Assembly: GCF_918797505.1 (NCBI RefSeq)
Contig: NC_092793.1
Span: 46,364,243 to 46,428,242 of the forward strand
DNA length: 64,000 nt
Reading direction: 5' to 3'
Source: Bemisia tabaci
Taxonomy: Eukaryota; Arthropoda; Insecta; Hemiptera; Aleyrodidae
Shown here: piece after piece, positions 1-13,164 of the stretch
How the letters are laid out: each line of letters begins with the position of its first letter
Position numbering within the stretch: position 1 is the stretch's first letter
Made by a program: the position numbers and the translations under genes
The notes under the pieces: model-generated
What the model was told of the DNA's origin: nothing
Database searches by the model: none
What the model saw: only the letters and a program-made list of their open reading frames with translations

Positions 1-1380
1 TTTCCTTCTATTTTTTCTGCGAGGATTTTTCTAATGGGCGCGGCAACAGGCCAAGGCTCACTGATTTCATTGGGCGCGACTCGCCAGAACTTGTATACGC
101 GAATAAAAAATGTAATTACGGGGGTACTCCAGCGCGGGGGTGGAAGCGGGGAGTGTAGAAGTATCGTTAGTGGCGTCGGTAACGCTATAGTAGTGGAAGA
201 ATGGCCGGTGCATCAGACTAATTGGCTGAAATCGTCAATTAATTATGACGAGCTGTGCCGCATACGTGCTAAAATGCGAGGTTTAATTCACCTTTCATTT
301 CCCACCGCATCATCGCTATACACTCATGGATTTCGCAAAAATCGCCCAGAGAAAAAATTAGGAGAATCATTGATAACCTTCAATTACTCTTTTTTTTTTT
401 TTGCAAAGAAATGATACAGGACAATAATGAAAAGAAAAAATAAATGGTCCGAACACTTTTAAATTAAATACTTCGAAGAAACAAAATATTTTTACAGGAT
501 TTAAATAAGAAAACACGCTTTGAGGAGGTTTTTCCTCATAAAAATGTCTGAAATAAAGAAAGTAAATCAAGGTTATATTTTTATTGTTACATACATTTTC
601 GGTTCAATTGAGACTTTCGGTCTATTCCCCGACGATGTTTCATTCTCAAGGATTTTTAATCAATGTCCAATTTAAGGAGTTTTCTGATATTAAGAATCTC
701 TACCTGAGACGGTTCGGTATCAGTGGCCCCTATCAGCTTCCCTACCCCGAGCAACGTAAAAGGGTTGATTTGGAGGTGGTTGGATCGTCTCAAAATATTC
801 ATGTCTTTAGCCGGGAGTTCGACTCTGCAGACAATGCTCATAAAATCTGAGGATTGTGTTTGATCACGTTTGAGGAAAGAGGCACTTCCTCGGGCCTCCC
901 AGCCGAGACGGGATACCATTGCATTGTTTTCTCCGTTTCCGTGAAAAGGATTGAGGTTTTCCGTCTCTCTCCAGTCCTCTATAGATCCTGCAGCTCTCTT
1001 CGTCTTGACTTCGCGACGTTTACCGTTTCATCTTCCTGGGCAGCCGTTTATACCGCGCCTCAAAGGAGGAACGGATGTATGAGCCTGCGGAAAGTGCAGC
1101 GTTTTCGTTCATAAAATACGAATTTGCTCGGAAAATTGCTGAATAATTTCCCACCAGTTTTTCTAAGTATAGCATTTGCAATTCGATCTCGATCATCTAA
1201 AAATATCCCGGGAAAACATTCATGATTTTCTTTAAATTTACATTTTATTGGAGAGGAGAAAATATGGCAACACGACCTTTTTCCTTAGCATGGATTTATA
1301 GGTCCGTTTTGAGCAAATTTGGCATCTTCTCAACACCAATAGCACTCAAGAGCTCTCAACTTCTTCATTCGTGAGTTATT
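1..1380. other. Unassigned non-coding sequence
   Basis: No gene is recognised. The open frames here are short, overlap on both strands and lack domain-like composition. A possible remnant of the right terminus of the family A MITE lies at about 1263-1294, where ATGGCAAC is followed closely by CCTTTTTCCTTAGCATGG with the middle of the terminus missing. Confidence 0.45.
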
Positions 1381-1616
1381 CGGCCACGCCAAGGAAAAAC
1401 GCCGCATGAACATTCAAATGTTGCCAAATTGCCTCTCAAAAAGTACTTATTTTTAAAGAAACTTGGCATGTTTTTCCTTGAAATTTTCGCACACTTCAGA
1501 TCAAATTATGAAAAACATTCTCTGCAAAATATAAGTAGAGAAATATTTATACACTTTCCCGAAAGTTCGTGATTTGTCAAAGGAAAGTTGGGAACGTCTG
1601 GAGGTTCACACGGCAG
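1381..1616 (+). mobile_element. Family A MITE, copy 1
   Basis: This non-autonomous DNA transposon copy starts with CGGCCACGCCAAGGAAAAAC and ends in GAGGTTCACACGGCAG. The right terminus has lost about 18 bases relative to other copies (the GTTTTTCCTTAGCAC block). Both sides carry TATT (1377-1380 and 1617-1620), a 4-bp target-site duplication. The interior has the forward-orientation signature CAGATCAAATTATGAAAAAC. It encodes no protein, and its superfamily is not certain. Confidence 0.8.
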
Positions 1617-1620
1617 TATT

Positions 1621-2447
1621 GTGACAATTATAGTGCGTATACATTCGCTGATATGGACCGATTTGAGGGGAGAAAAACTGAGTTAACTGTATGTTGCGAA
1701 AACTGATTTTGTACAATTTTTGCTCCAAAAATACTCACGCATTGATGATAAATTGACTCTCCAACTTGAGAAAATTGCGGCACAAAAAGAGAATATTAAT
1801 GTACACCTCGACCAAGTTTAATAAAAATGAGATTTTCAATTTGCTACGTCACGTAATACTTTCCCCACCTGAATGCCAAAATATTGATCACTTTCATCCC
1901 GACTAATTCGCCCGATACGAAGGGAGACTTCACGCGCCGTAGGACGAGAAAAAGCACACTCTGCTACCATAGCCGTAATATGAAATCAATAAATATTTGA
2001 TTGCCCATATTAAACTTTCTTTTAGGACCGGGTGGCTCTCTTTGTCGAATAAATCGCGAATATACAGAAATCGATGGATCGGATACATCGAGATCTCCGT
2101 AAAAACAAAGCAGTGTTTGAACCATTGCCTCACGGCAACAAACAAGAGCCAGTGCCAAATTGATATCGAATGGGCAAACCGGAGGGAGTCGACGGGACAT
2201 TAACAGATTCCATCTTCGATGCTGATTGATTTGGCTCCTCAGTTGCAGCTCTGATCCGGGGCTCTGAATTGATCGCCCGAAAATAAATAAGCCAACGAAG
2301 ATTTTTCAATTTTATCATATGACACGGCCAGCCAACTGTCTTTGCTCGTCTTAACTGTCAAAAATCAATACCCAAAAAATTTCCGTCGAATGGATCGCCT
2401 CTCGTTTCACCTGATACTCTTGCCAGGTTGAATATTGAATCGTGTCT
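1621..2447. other. Unassigned non-coding sequence
   Basis: Nothing recognisable was found here. Overlapping short frames on both strands around 1930-2320 have no recognisable domain and look like chance ORFs. Confidence 0.45.
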
Positions 2448-2452
2448 CGTCG

Positions 2453-2685
2453 CACAGTGGATTGAGTTAATGGGAAAGGTCGGACAAAATTTGGAAACTT
2501 TAATCGCTTATAACTCCGTTAATACGAATTTTTGAGGTTCTGAAAGTGGTTCAATTGGTTTCCTCGTAAAATTTTCTTCTCGAAGCACCCCTTAAACTTC
2601 AAAATGAGACGGAATGAACATCAAGATTTGCAGTTTTAGACAAATATTTCAAGTCCAACTTCTCTATTTGACTCGATCTAGTGTG
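2453..2685 (-). mobile_element. Family B 233-bp MITE, copy 1
   Basis: The element is bounded by CACAGTGGATTGAGTTAAT on the left and GACTCGATCTAGTGTG on the right, the inverted termini of family B. It is exactly 233 bp, like the other two copies. The flanking pentamers are CGTCG (2448-2452) and TGTCG (2686-2690), a 5-bp target duplication with one mismatch. It lies inverted relative to the other two copies. It has no coding capacity. Confidence 0.85.
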
Positions 2686-2690
2686 TGTCG

Positions 2691-3707
2691 TTGCTAACAA
2701 ACAAATCACGTAAGCTTTAACATCGGCATGTTCCCAACATGCATTATTCAGTATGCATGTATCTTTTACAAAACCGTACTAGGGCGAGTCCTCAATAGAG
2801 ACAGTCAAGTGCGAAAATACTAAAATTAAGATTACTTTTAAACAATATCAGGAGGGCATTTAATGTTTTGCAATGTTGCTGAAACCGCGCAATAGCTTTG
2901 CAGAAAAAGAAAAGGATGGAAAAAAGGAAGAATGAGAGGAAGAAAGAAGAGGAAAAGAAAAGTCGTTTAAGTTAGTCTTCTTTTAAACAATACTCACAAT
3001 ATAACCATAGATTTTGAAACGTCGCATGGAGTTACTTATGTAGCTATACGGTGCGTTATTTTATGCCAAAAGAAATTTTATTGTAAATACAAATCCTCGT
3101 TGTGTGACCAGCGCTCTCTTTGTATTGAAAAACTTGGATTTTGTGAGCCATTGTCCCTCGTGTAATTTTCTCGCTAACGAGATTCACATGTTGAGATGTT
3201 AAAAATAAATCGATGTAAAGACAAAAGACTCTCGCGTCCGCGACAAATTACATTCGGATCTTCACTGCTACCATACTATTTTGGATATTTGAAAATTGGA
3301 CGGAGAAAGAGCAGAACCTAATGATGCTGGGCGTTGATAAATAATTAGCAAAGAGAATTGTCGCACGTCAGTCAACCGTGGCATCCATCCAGGTTCGAAT
3401 GGATCAAGCTTGTGCTGAGTGCACGCAATGAGATTTATGGAAAAGCCTCGTATTTTGAGGATTTCATACCAATTCACGTGCAATTTCTTAGGTTCCCGTC
3501 TGCTCCTCAAGGAAAAACGCAACTGTGTTTCAACTTTGCGAAACAATCTCTCACAATTGATATGTTTACCAGGAAACTGACGAATTTGCTGATTGAATGC
3601 AAAAATCAGCAAAATTTTACGTGCACCGGACAATGATGCCATCATCAAGAAGGATTGATACCATATGAGCCAAAAATATGTTTTAAAGACTATAAACCCA
3701 ATGGAGA
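2691..3707. other. Unassigned non-coding sequence with a purine-rich tract
   Basis: No gene is recognised. A purine-rich stretch (mostly A and G) runs from about 2900 to 2960. A 198-codon frame on the minus strand runs from here into the family C repeat and is judged to be chance. Confidence 0.45.
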
Positions 3708-4047
3708 ATTTGCATGCAATTTTTTTTTGCTTCATCTGGAAGTGCTCAAACAACTGATTCCACAAATTTTTTATATACTGCTCACATATTTCACTGATTT
3801 TTTTATACTTTTTTCCTGATATTTCGAATGGTATAAAAATATTTTTAAAAGTAAGAAAATGCACCTCCTAGTGACGTCATCTGGCGGCATTTCCCATTTA
3901 AACACGTATTTCAGATCCTTTTGTCATGTCTTCTCCAATAATTGTTCAATTCATGAACGAAGGGTATCCTCGTGATCAGTTCACTCAGTAGTTTCCTTTT
4001 AAACACGAAATTCATCAAATTTTAGACACTTGCAAATTCTCTATTTG
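3708..4047 (-). repeat. Family C interspersed repeat, copy 1
   Basis: This ~340 bp stretch is the reverse complement of 15648-15978. Both copies share a region around GTGACGTCATCTGGCGGCAT and short inverted ends: CCAATGGAGAATTTGCA on one side and CAAATTCTCTATTTG on the other. That architecture fits a non-autonomous DNA transposon. The superfamily is unknown and no clear target duplication was seen. Confidence 0.7.
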
Positions 4048-5060
4048 ACCTTCTTTAGATGGAAATTGTTGGCTGCATTTTGCGCAAACAAACGTGAGTC
4101 GTGCAAAAACGAAGGAAGTCGCTATAAACGCAAGTGTATGTACTAAAATCGTTGCAGAATGATCTGAAACATCAGAACGAGGAATATTTAAAGCAACCGC
4201 TCGTTTCCTCTATTTACTCTGTCAACTTCTCTCTTTTAATAGTTTCGTGGAAATGTCACAACTTTGATATCATGGAAGCGGAGTCAACTCCTTCTTCGCT
4301 CGAATCTTTGAGTATGATGGGCCATTGACGAGACAGGGGCGTCCTGGCCAAAGCATCGGTCGTCTGAGTTAAGTTTAAGCGTAAATGCGTAATGTGTGCA
4401 GTAATTAAAGCAACTGAACCGTAAAAGCCGGATTCAGAGCACGCTGAGAAGTTCTCGCGGTTGCCAAAATGAACTCGGGTAAAAACGTAACCTACGGGGG
4501 GGGGGGGGGGGATAGAATTTCCTGAATGTGAATTTTGGTGAGCAAGACACGAATGAAGTATGTAAACTTTTGAGATTCCTGTGATTGTCGCCGAAGATGA
4601 GAGAAAATGAATGATTAAAAAATCAATCTAAACATGCTCGAACATGAAAAAGGCAATAAGGCACTGAGTGATTGAGTGACAGTTGTATACCTGTTTTCCT
4701 TAATCTTCTCTTAGTTTATTATTATTCTAGACCAAAGCTTGATATAGGATTAGATCTTAAGTGACCCGTATATTGAATTTTTTACGTCATCGAGACACTA
4801 GTGACGCGTCTTATTGACGTATGCACGGGGGAGAGGGAATCGTTGCTCCTACAATGCTGAAGGAGGATTTCATACTGTTTAAAAAAATTTCGGCTCTGCG
4901 TGAATTTTGAAATATGTATTCAGATGAAATGACTTTCCAGTTTTGATCCCCTCGGAGGGCGGGGGGCACCTCAAAAATGTCAAATGCCCAATGCCCCCCC
5001 CCCCCCTCATGGCCAGTGGTGCGTGACTTTTGAATAACCTTGTATGTTTCTCTATGTATA
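4048..5060. other. Unassigned sequence with homopolymer G and C runs
   Basis: No gene is seen. There is a run of 16 G at 4496-4511 and a run of 13 C at 4994-5006. The remaining sequence is AT-rich with only short frames. Confidence 0.5.
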
Positions 5061-5294
5061 CACTGGGAAAAAAAAAAAAAACACATTGGATCTTGAGTCC
5101 AGACTCTTAAAAACATCGACAAGAAAAAATGCTCTTGATTCAATCAGATTTAAGCTTAAATCAAGAACCAGGCCTCTTAATTTGAGCGGATTTCCTTTTG
5201 ATTTAAGCTTAAATCTGATTGAATCAAGAGTCCTTTTTCTTGTCAATGTTTTCAAGAGTCTGGACTCTAGATCCAATGTATTTTTTTTCCAGTG
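5061..5294. mobile_element. Group D palindromic foldback MITE
   Basis: The sequence begins CACTGGGAAAAAAA and ends TTTTTTTTCCAGTG. Its two halves are near-perfect reverse complements over most of their length; GATTTAAGCTTAAATC-type segments and GAGTCCAGACTC recur in mirror order. It is flanked by TA on both sides (5059-5060, 5295-5296), suggesting a 2-bp target duplication. Open frames on both strands mirror each other because of the palindrome and are not genes. Confidence 0.85.
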
Positions 5295-5349
5295 TAGTAT
5301 TTCTAATTTTCTGGACTAGTCTCAGGATCATAGGAAAGAGTCGTAAGGG

Positions 5350-5560
5350 TGGGACTCAATCTGACAACCGGGACAGAGTTTCGCGGGCTAGAAGTCGACA
5401 CGGTGCAATGGGAGTTTTATGCAGCCGGACGCGCGTGGCGCGGCGGTTGGGAGTTTTATGCAGCGTCGGCGTCGCGGCGGCGCGGCGAGAGTGCTCGAAG
5501 CGTCGCGACGCCCGTGGATGCGGGCAGACGCATCCGTCCCGGGGCCGTCTTGATTGACAT
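5350..5560. repeat. GC-rich patch with an internal direct repeat
   Basis: This CpG-rich island stands out from AT-rich surroundings. The segment GGGAGTTTTATGCAGC occurs twice (about 5410 and 5449), separated by a GC-rich spacer. ORFs in four frames overlap here because stop codons are rare in GC-rich DNA. No protein family is recognised. Confidence 0.5.
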
Positions 5561-5706
5561 CTCGAAAAATATAATACTCCCCTAATTTCTTGCACACCTC
5601 ACAAAGCACCCCCCACCTTCTCCTAACCAAGCATAATTCCTCGTATCATACCAAATCTGAATCCAATTTCGGAATGCAGGCGTCTAATTATATCAGCCCA
5701 CGGGCG

Positions 5707-6276
5707 AAAGAGCGACGCCAAAAACAACCGTTTTCGGTACAATTTGGGTCAGCGGGGATTTTTCTGAAACTGGGCCCAAACGATACCTTATGGTACCTTA
5801 AAACTCTGGTAAAAATTTTAGCTTGAGTATACGCACGATTTTTGAGAAATGGAGGGGGGGGGGGCAAAGTTGCCAAATAGCTATCATTCTGGACAGCATT
5901 TTTACAACAAAAAGACGGGGGAAATGAATACGAAAAAGTTACACATTCGATGGAATTTGGCTATTAATGTTCTTATTTGGCCCCCGTGCATATAATAACT
6001 GTGTTCATTTTCAAAAATTTCGATCGCATAGTGGTCCAAAATGGGGAGAAATTGTGGACAAATAAGGATTCTTTGTCAAATGTTCAAAAATGGATGTAAA
6101 ATTGTCAGTCTTCCGGCAATTTTCATGGCTAACAATGTTCTTATCGGTCCTCAAAAACCGTGCGTATACTCAAGCTATTTTTACCAGAGTTTTAAGGTAT
6201 CATGAGGTATCGTTTGGGCCCGGTTTCAGAAAAATCCCCGCTGACCCGAATTGTGCCACCCTTGGCGTCGCTCTTT
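5707..6276. mobile_element. Family E element with ~140-bp terminal inverted repeats
   Basis: The left arm (about 5707-5852) and right arm (about 6155-6276) are reverse complements, with outer ends AAAGAGCGACGCC and GGCGTCGCTCTTT. Shared blocks include GGTCAGCGGGGATTTTTCTG and its complement, and CGTATACTCAAGC. The ~300 bp between the arms has no recognisable coding content. This structure is typical of a non-autonomous DNA transposon. The superfamily and target duplication were not determined. Confidence 0.75.
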
Positions 6277-9077
6277 GAATTTTATCCTGATACCTAGGAT
6301 GACATTCAATAATCTCTTTGAGAAAAATACGACCGAAATATCTCTTGAAATGTTTTGTGAATATTTCTGAGTGAGACAAGGAATTCTGCTGACTATCACA
6401 TGAAAAAAAGATCGTTGGCTTGCGGAAAAGGGAAGGCGCAAGAGCGGCAATGTGCGACGTCGGAATCAGAGATAGGCATTTTTCTCCTCTAGTCATCGTT
6501 ACGTCGAGTGCATTTAGAAAAAAAAAAAAACTATAAAATAATCGGAGTTGCTTCTTACTTTATATCAACATTAATATCTTCTCATTTTCACTAGCTGCTT
6601 TTCTCCTTACAACAAGTAGAAAAGTAAAAATGAAAACCTATGTAGTGAGCAAACAGGAGACGAGTTTATTCCATCGTTCCGCTTTATCGAAAACGCATTT
6701 TAAATATTATGTAAAATGCAAATAGTCCCGTTACTAATTCTCCGCCGACTCTAAAAGACCGTCATATTTTATCCGTCCTTTCATCCAAAACCCGAAAAAG
6801 GCCCGCTCTTATTCGGCCCTGAGAATTTCTCTTAGTGGATCTAGGTCGAGGGATGATTGCATTAAAATGATTTTGTTTACCCTCATATAACGGCGGCCGG
6901 GCCTTTCAACCCTTTCCGTAAATCGGGAGAATTAAACGTGACGGAGCACCCCTAATTGGAGAAGAGAGGACCCGTATTTTTGGCGGCGGCTCCTTTGAAT
7001 GACTTCGGAGTCGATCCCGCGCATAAAAACAATGTAGAAAATAGTGTCCTTCGTAGTGGTGATGCTCGCTAGTTACAGTAACACTGTGTTTACTCCTTTC
7101 GGTTCCTGTTTGCGGTGTTAGCGATGCTATATTTTAGGCAGCGTGGCTCAGCGAATATAGATTTTTTTTGGTATATTCAAGTTGGGTGCGTTGGATACCG
7201 CTTATCGGAAAGGCACCTACGGTATTGGTAAATTTGGAACACGCGTATGTATACTCAGGGAATTCAAGAGCAGATATGTGGTTTCTTAAATGAATCAAAA
7301 AGGTAGTAGTCATTCGGCTACATGTTCCAAAGGCGCCCAGGCAAAAAACTAGTGAGACGAACCGATGGTCGAATGGGCCTGTTTTTGGGACAGCGGCCGA
7401 TTATTGAAACTATGTCGACCAGACACGACAAGACATATAGCCCTATCTTAACCATGCAATATATCACAATTCGATATCTCATCGGGCTACTTTAAACTTT
7501 CAATCATCGGCCAGCTGGAGCCCTGTTGAGCGCACCAACCACCTCAGTTGACAGAGCCTAATTTCAGCTCGGTGAACCGAGGGTTAGGTTCACTAAACCA
7601 AAATCTTTATTCATCGAACCGGAAAACTCCAGTCAATATCGTCACTCCTCTGACGTAAAGACTTATCTCAATTTCCACATGAGCTCTGTATGAAATATGG
7701 ATCAACGTGTTCTAAGGCTCATTGGGAAATCGATATACGCCCTTACGTCAGAAGGACAACAATATGGAGCACATTCCATGTGCAATAACATTTTTCGAGA
7801 GCTCATCATTAGCGAAGTTGCGGAGCAAAACTGGTCCCGGATTTGGATGAAGTTCGAAGGGTGCCAGTCGAGCAGGGTTGATAAGCTTGCTATGGGCGTT
7901 GAGGGGCGGTTTTCTGCCGTGGGGCGCATGTCGGGAATCGGCGCGGTGTGATTGGTCCCTTTCGCGCCTCGCAACACCCTCCCAAATAAATGATATTCGC
8001 TCGGCGTCATTTTTATCGGAGCCCCGTCGACTAAGGGATGCTGAAAACGAGCGGGCAGGCCTGCGCTTTAAAGCGTTAACAACCCTTCCGAACCATATCC
8101 CTACCGTTCAAACTATATATTTATCCCAGCTTTATGTAATTTCATTTTATTTCATGCAGGTTTTTCCCCTTTTTTCTCTTTTTTTGTATTTTTTCGTTAC
8201 TCTTCCCTCATTTTACTAAAAACCATAGGATGAAACTATGGCAAAAATAAAAATTAGGCGAGTCGAGGAGGTTTATTAAGGATTTAATTGGACACACCAA
8301 TATTCTTCTATCGTTTTTCTCATGAATTTATCGCTTTTCAGACAAAAGAAACGTTACTCAATTTCTAGGTCACAAAATTATCCTCAAGAATTCTTTTATT
8401 TTTAAGAAATTGAATGCACTATCCTAAATTTTGAATGCACTGTAGAACAATTTCTGAAATTTTCTGTGAAAAATTCTCAACAAATTTCGAGTAGGAAGCG
8501 AACTGCGAGTGTCAATTCTAGAATATAGAAATGGAGTTACGCCCTTTCAAATATAAAACGATGTATTTTGAATCCTGAAATTTTTCTCCCTCCTCTTCTC
8601 ACTCCAATCCTTACTGAAACCATTCAGATTCAGTCACGACTCTGAGGAATGGATTTTAATGGGGCATACGATATTCCACTCAAAAGTCTGAGACAGACCG
8701 AAGACGCAACGAGTAATAAAAAATGGAAGAAAAAGAATGAAAAGCGAGACAATAAAAAGGGAGAATTAATTCGAGCGGAAGTTGTAAAGACTGGCGGGAG
8801 ATGAGCGGTGCATATGATAGAAGTGCAATGCTTTTCGGAACCAGATGTGCAATCCTGGGTCTTTTACAGCGCTGCGCTGTGCCGCCCTCTTCGCTTCTCG
8901 CGGATTTCAAGCCCGAAGCGCTTCGATGTGCACAGATTGTCAGTCGCTTTGATTTCTCTTCGATTTATTTCACTACTACTTCCCTAATGAGATGTGTCTC
9001 CGCTGCTTCGTGCTTCAGCTCTCGTTTTCCACTTCGGGCGCAACTCAGGCTCCGTTCAAATATTGCGGAGGCCGCGT
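6277..9077. other. Unassigned non-coding sequence
   Basis: No gene or repeat family is recognised in this long stretch. Frames at about 7700-8220 and 8680-9115 overlap on opposite strands and lack domain signatures. It could be intergenic or intronic. Confidence 0.4.
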
Positions 9078-9096
9078 GGGGGGGGGGGGGGGGGGG
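9078..9096 (+). repeat. Homopolymer G tract
   Basis: An uninterrupted run of 19 G. Similar tracts recur in this window at 4496, 29217, 29367 and 37457. Confidence 0.9.
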
Positions 9097-9991
9097 TGTT
9101 TCGATTCTCGTATAGAACCCTCCATACGTGAGAGATCCGGTTAGAATAAAATTTCCGCTCTCTAAACCGCATAAAAACACCAAATGACTAGTTAAAGTGT
9201 CGATCACGGTTAGTCATCTTCCGGAAAATCAGAATACGATAGGAAATCTGCAACGTCGCAAAGTGAGTTGCGTAGTTTTGCTGTTGTAGCGTAGATATAG
9301 GTTTGCACGTCTTGGATAGTTGTTCCGTTTTAAAACGGAAAGGTCGTCTGTAAGTGCAGCGCGCAGTCGAAGTCAAGACAAGTGTATCATTTCGCCTTCA
9401 ATTTTAACGATACCTCAAGCACATCCATAATGCACGAATAGTGGTATCAAGGATCCATGTGAATTCGAGAGGCTTTATTGTTCCGTTGTTATTTTTTGGC
9501 TTTTCACAACTCAACCGTGCTTTTTACGCACGTGTCTCGGTTCGATAGTGTCAGGAAATTGAGGGAAACTAAGATATCAGAGATAGTTGTTTTGTTTGGT
9601 TCGAAAGAGATCTTCCCTAATTGTCAGCATTTCTGAGAGATATAGAAACAATTCATTTCAAACGATTTTCACAAGCGCGAATAATGCAAAGTTTGGTTTG
9701 AAATTTTGACGCGGTGTTCCATACTGAGTATTTAAAAATGCTTAGCATGAAAGACTGTATATTTTTCACTTACACCTCGAAACGATCTTTTAGCACGATT
9801 AAAAACATATCTCGACCCATCTCGGGGGGTAAGTCGAGAAATAAACGGATGCAAACATCAGCCAAAATTCACCAAGCCACTGAGTTCAGCTCTTAACTTC
9901 AGCAGAATATTTTTCTTCTCCCTTGCGGATTGCAGCCCTACCGATCTAGTCGAAAAGTTTGACCGAATCCACCCGCGGAAATTCGCCTGTA
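9097..9991. other. Unassigned non-coding sequence
   Basis: Nothing recognisable. Short AT-rich frames only. Confidence 0.4.
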
Positions 9992-10246
9992 CTGTCGTGC
10001 TATTGAAGAACGCCGTATGAACATTCGAGGGTTGCCAAATTTCTTCTGATAAACATGTACTTTTGAGGAAAGTTATGCACATTTTTCCGTGAAATTTTCT
10101 GATATGTATGTTCAAGTTGTGAACAAAATTATCTGAAAAAGTGGTGGAGGAGGATACTAAAAGAATTGTCGAGAAATTCTGGTTTTTAGTCAAGGAAATC
10201 TGGCATTGTCTAAAGGCTCATATGGCGTTTTTCCTTAGCACGGCTG
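9992..10246 (+). mobile_element. Family A MITE, copy 2
   Basis: The left terminus is CTGTCGTGCTATTGAAGAAC followed by GCCGTATGAACATTCGAG. The right terminus is TGGCGTTTTTCCTTAGCACG then GCTG. The flanks are TGTA and TATA, a 3-of-4 match to a 4-bp duplication. The interior segment GAACAAAATTATCTGAAAAA shows forward orientation. Confidence 0.85.
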
Positions 10247-12098
10247 TATAATGGACTCCACTTACATCTGCGTTTCGATGGCGAGATGATGATTCTCACG
10301 GCCTGTGGTCAGCCTCTTGTGGAAATTCCAGAATTCGTCGAATCTCAATTGAATGGTGATCGGAACGGTCTCGTTCATCGGAGTCTCGGCGGCTTTGTTC
10401 GCCAGCCCGGGTTTGGCAAACGGGAAATCGCCACCGAAACAATCGGCCGATAATCAGAATCAAAACTGTCATCTCCTAAATATGCACGGGATCTCCTGTT
10501 CCTAGTAGCTCCCGGCCGGCCTCCCCCGCCAACGATGGCCCAACCCTATTCAACCCGTTGTCCCGTTGTTTTCTGCATTAATCCCGATTGTCTTTCGCTC
10601 GAAGCACGATTGCCAGCTCGCCGTGGCTCTGATCGGGCCTTTCGATGAACGGATAATTCGTATACATTCTACTCATTAGGCATCCTTGGTGTGGATCCAT
10701 GAAAATTATCGGACCAGCCGAGGGTGGAACACTGTTGCCAAAACGTGCAATATTTGAGTATTTACTTTGTCTTTATGATATTAAACATTCCTAAGCGTCA
10801 TCAAATGTTGCTAAATTTATGGAACTTTTCCTCTCATTTAAATACCCACAGTTAAATGATTGTCAACGTTACCAAAAGGGGCTGACAATTTAAGTGATTA
10901 TTTTTCCCCTGTGTGTGAGTTCTTATTAGAATTTTGAGCAATTGATATCTGATCACTAATTTATTGTTTTAATCTTCATTGTTTCAGGTAAGAATCCGTA
11001 CGATACAGCTTTTCAGGTCGCAAATCAGGTTCAAGAACTCGTATAAAAGAGGTTTGATGTTTTTCTCCGTGATGAAAGAGAAGCCTCTAGTGAAATTCAG
11101 GATTTCACTCACGCATTGTAAGCAAAATTTTGATCTATAATTATGAAATCGGGAACGTTAGGTGTACTTCTTCTCAGTCGAGGTAGCCTTTTTTCAATTC
11201 CTTGACGGTTTTTACTACTACTCTCAAGTTACACTGCCTACTTTTCTATGATACATTAAGTCATGAGTTCATTTTAAAATACCGTTCTGATAAAAGAAAA
11301 AAAGAAAAATAGACAAATCAAACCAACTATTCTTCGGTGCTAATTCATGAAAAAAAACTAGGAACCTTAATTTTTCAAATCCCGTTACACGGGGGAACTT
11401 AAGTAAATGATTGGCAGCAAGGCGCCGACCTAGCTTAACCGCTCACTCTTGACCTATGTAATTACAATTAATAATTGACTTTAAGATAATACGGGCTCGG
11501 CCCATCTCAACTTTTCGGCTTGTACCGAATTCCCTCACGATCCATGTTCTCACGCGAATGTCTCGGCCCCACTTTTGATTCGAATCATCTCAGGAACCGT
11601 TCGGGTCGATTTCACCCGTTCTGGCGTCAATTTTTTCCCTCCAGTTTCGCATGCCGCAAATTAGCTCCGTTTAGATGGTCCACGGCTGATATAGATATTA
11701 GCCTCCCATTCAGTAGTTCTTGTGCGCGGCAAGAAAAGTTCATTCGGACACAATTTAGGCTAAATACACGCCCTTTTCATCGAGATTGAAGGGTTTGTGA
11801 AAGTTGTTTACACTCACAATGGAGTTGAATTGCCCTATTCTTTTTATTTTAAAGAATATAGTTCTGAACATTGTATGGAACATTTTAGGAGCCAATCGAG
11901 TATAATGTAAGCTACTGAAGGTGGGAGGAGGGCCTGAGCTTTCTTTTCGAGGGCGAAGAGGATCCTTAACTGTTATTTTTTTTTTTACTCTCAACATGTT
12001 ATTCCAAAATAAAATTTGGTTTGTTTCTGTTAAATTCGGTCCAAACGTCCTCCGACGAATTCAAAATTTTGTTTGAATGGCGCATAGCGTCTATCATG
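10247..12098. other. Unassigned non-coding sequence
   Basis: No gene or recognised repeat. Some moderately GC-rich patches occur (10290-10650) within AT-rich DNA, without a coding signature I recognise. Confidence 0.4.
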
Positions 12099-12290
12099 CT
12101 ACCGTGCTACGGAAAAACGCTGTTTGAGCATTCTACTGTCGTCGAGTTGCCTCTTAGAAAATATTTATTTTTGGAAGAATGTTAGGAATATTTTTTCTTG
12201 AAACTTCCAGAGACTTTTATACTAAATTACGAAAAAAATCCCTTAAAAAATCGGATTAAAAATATTCAGAAATAGTCCACCCAAGATTCC
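12099..12290 (+). mobile_element. Family A MITE, copy 3 (right end missing)
   Basis: The left terminus CTACCGTGCTACGGAAAAAC and interior (TACTAAATTACGAAAAAAAT) match family A in forward orientation. The sequence departs from the family before the right inverted repeat, so this is a 3'-truncated copy; its right boundary is approximate. Confidence 0.65.
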
Positions 12291-13164
12291 CTTTAAAGGG
12301 ACAGTTAAGACACAATGGCTCATGTATGTCACAGACCGGAATAAGGATTACACAGATTGAACGTTTTTCCAAATATTTGAGCAATCCATTCCCAAATTCC
12401 TGTCTTCAGTTACTTCTCTCATTCCGTTTGTTCCCTGCCGCACCCCTAATTTCCTATGGAATTGGTGGACATGTAGCCTTTACTCCGGTCGGTGACACTG
12501 TAAAGGCCTGAAATACAGCAGCCAATCAGAAATGGATCCCTCGAGTCTTTACTCTCATCACTAATAAGGGACCTCAGTCCACCCCCGATGGTTTTTCACA
12601 CCAAAATAAGGGTTACGGAAGCGCTGTGTGACGATTGAAACGATACACATCGAATTAATGTTGTCCATTTGGAATCAAACTGTTAATCATCAGGCCCCAT
12701 AACAATCAATGCTTGCACGGAGACCCTTCCAGAAGTGTTAATGGGTTTTGAAAGTGCCTCCACCCCGCGGACCGACGACCGGAATATTCATGAGCGCACT
12801 CTACTTGTGAATATTCCTTGGAGCCGGGGATGTCTGCATGAATTACAACTCGCGACGAGAGGAAGAAAGGAGCCGGGCAGCGCGGAGGAGTGGGAGGCGG
12901 AACGGGGTCAAACCCGATCGATATCCCTGAATCGGAGATCTACCTGGGAGACCCCGGACCCGGGGCGCGGGAGAATCCCGGTAGGGTCTTCGCGAGGATC
13001 AGGTGAATGAACTTCTTCGGCGGGACGAACGCGACTCGACGCGCAGTGACCAGGGCTCGAAACCGTTTGGAAACGCAGCCGGATGCAACCAGTCGGCCGA
13101 TTATTGACATCTATAGACTAAGTTAGAGACAAAAGAGAAAAATGGAAAATGGAGAGATCCTATT
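12291..13164. other. Unassigned sequence, partly GC-rich
   Basis: The block 12735-13100 is GC-rich with many CpG dinucleotides. A 91-codon frame there has no recognisable domain and is probably an effect of base composition. No splice-site context convinced me of an exon. Confidence 0.4.

Noticed and set aside
3268..3864. 198-codon frame on the minus strand
   Set aside because: It overlaps the family C repeat and an opposing frame, with no recognisable domain.
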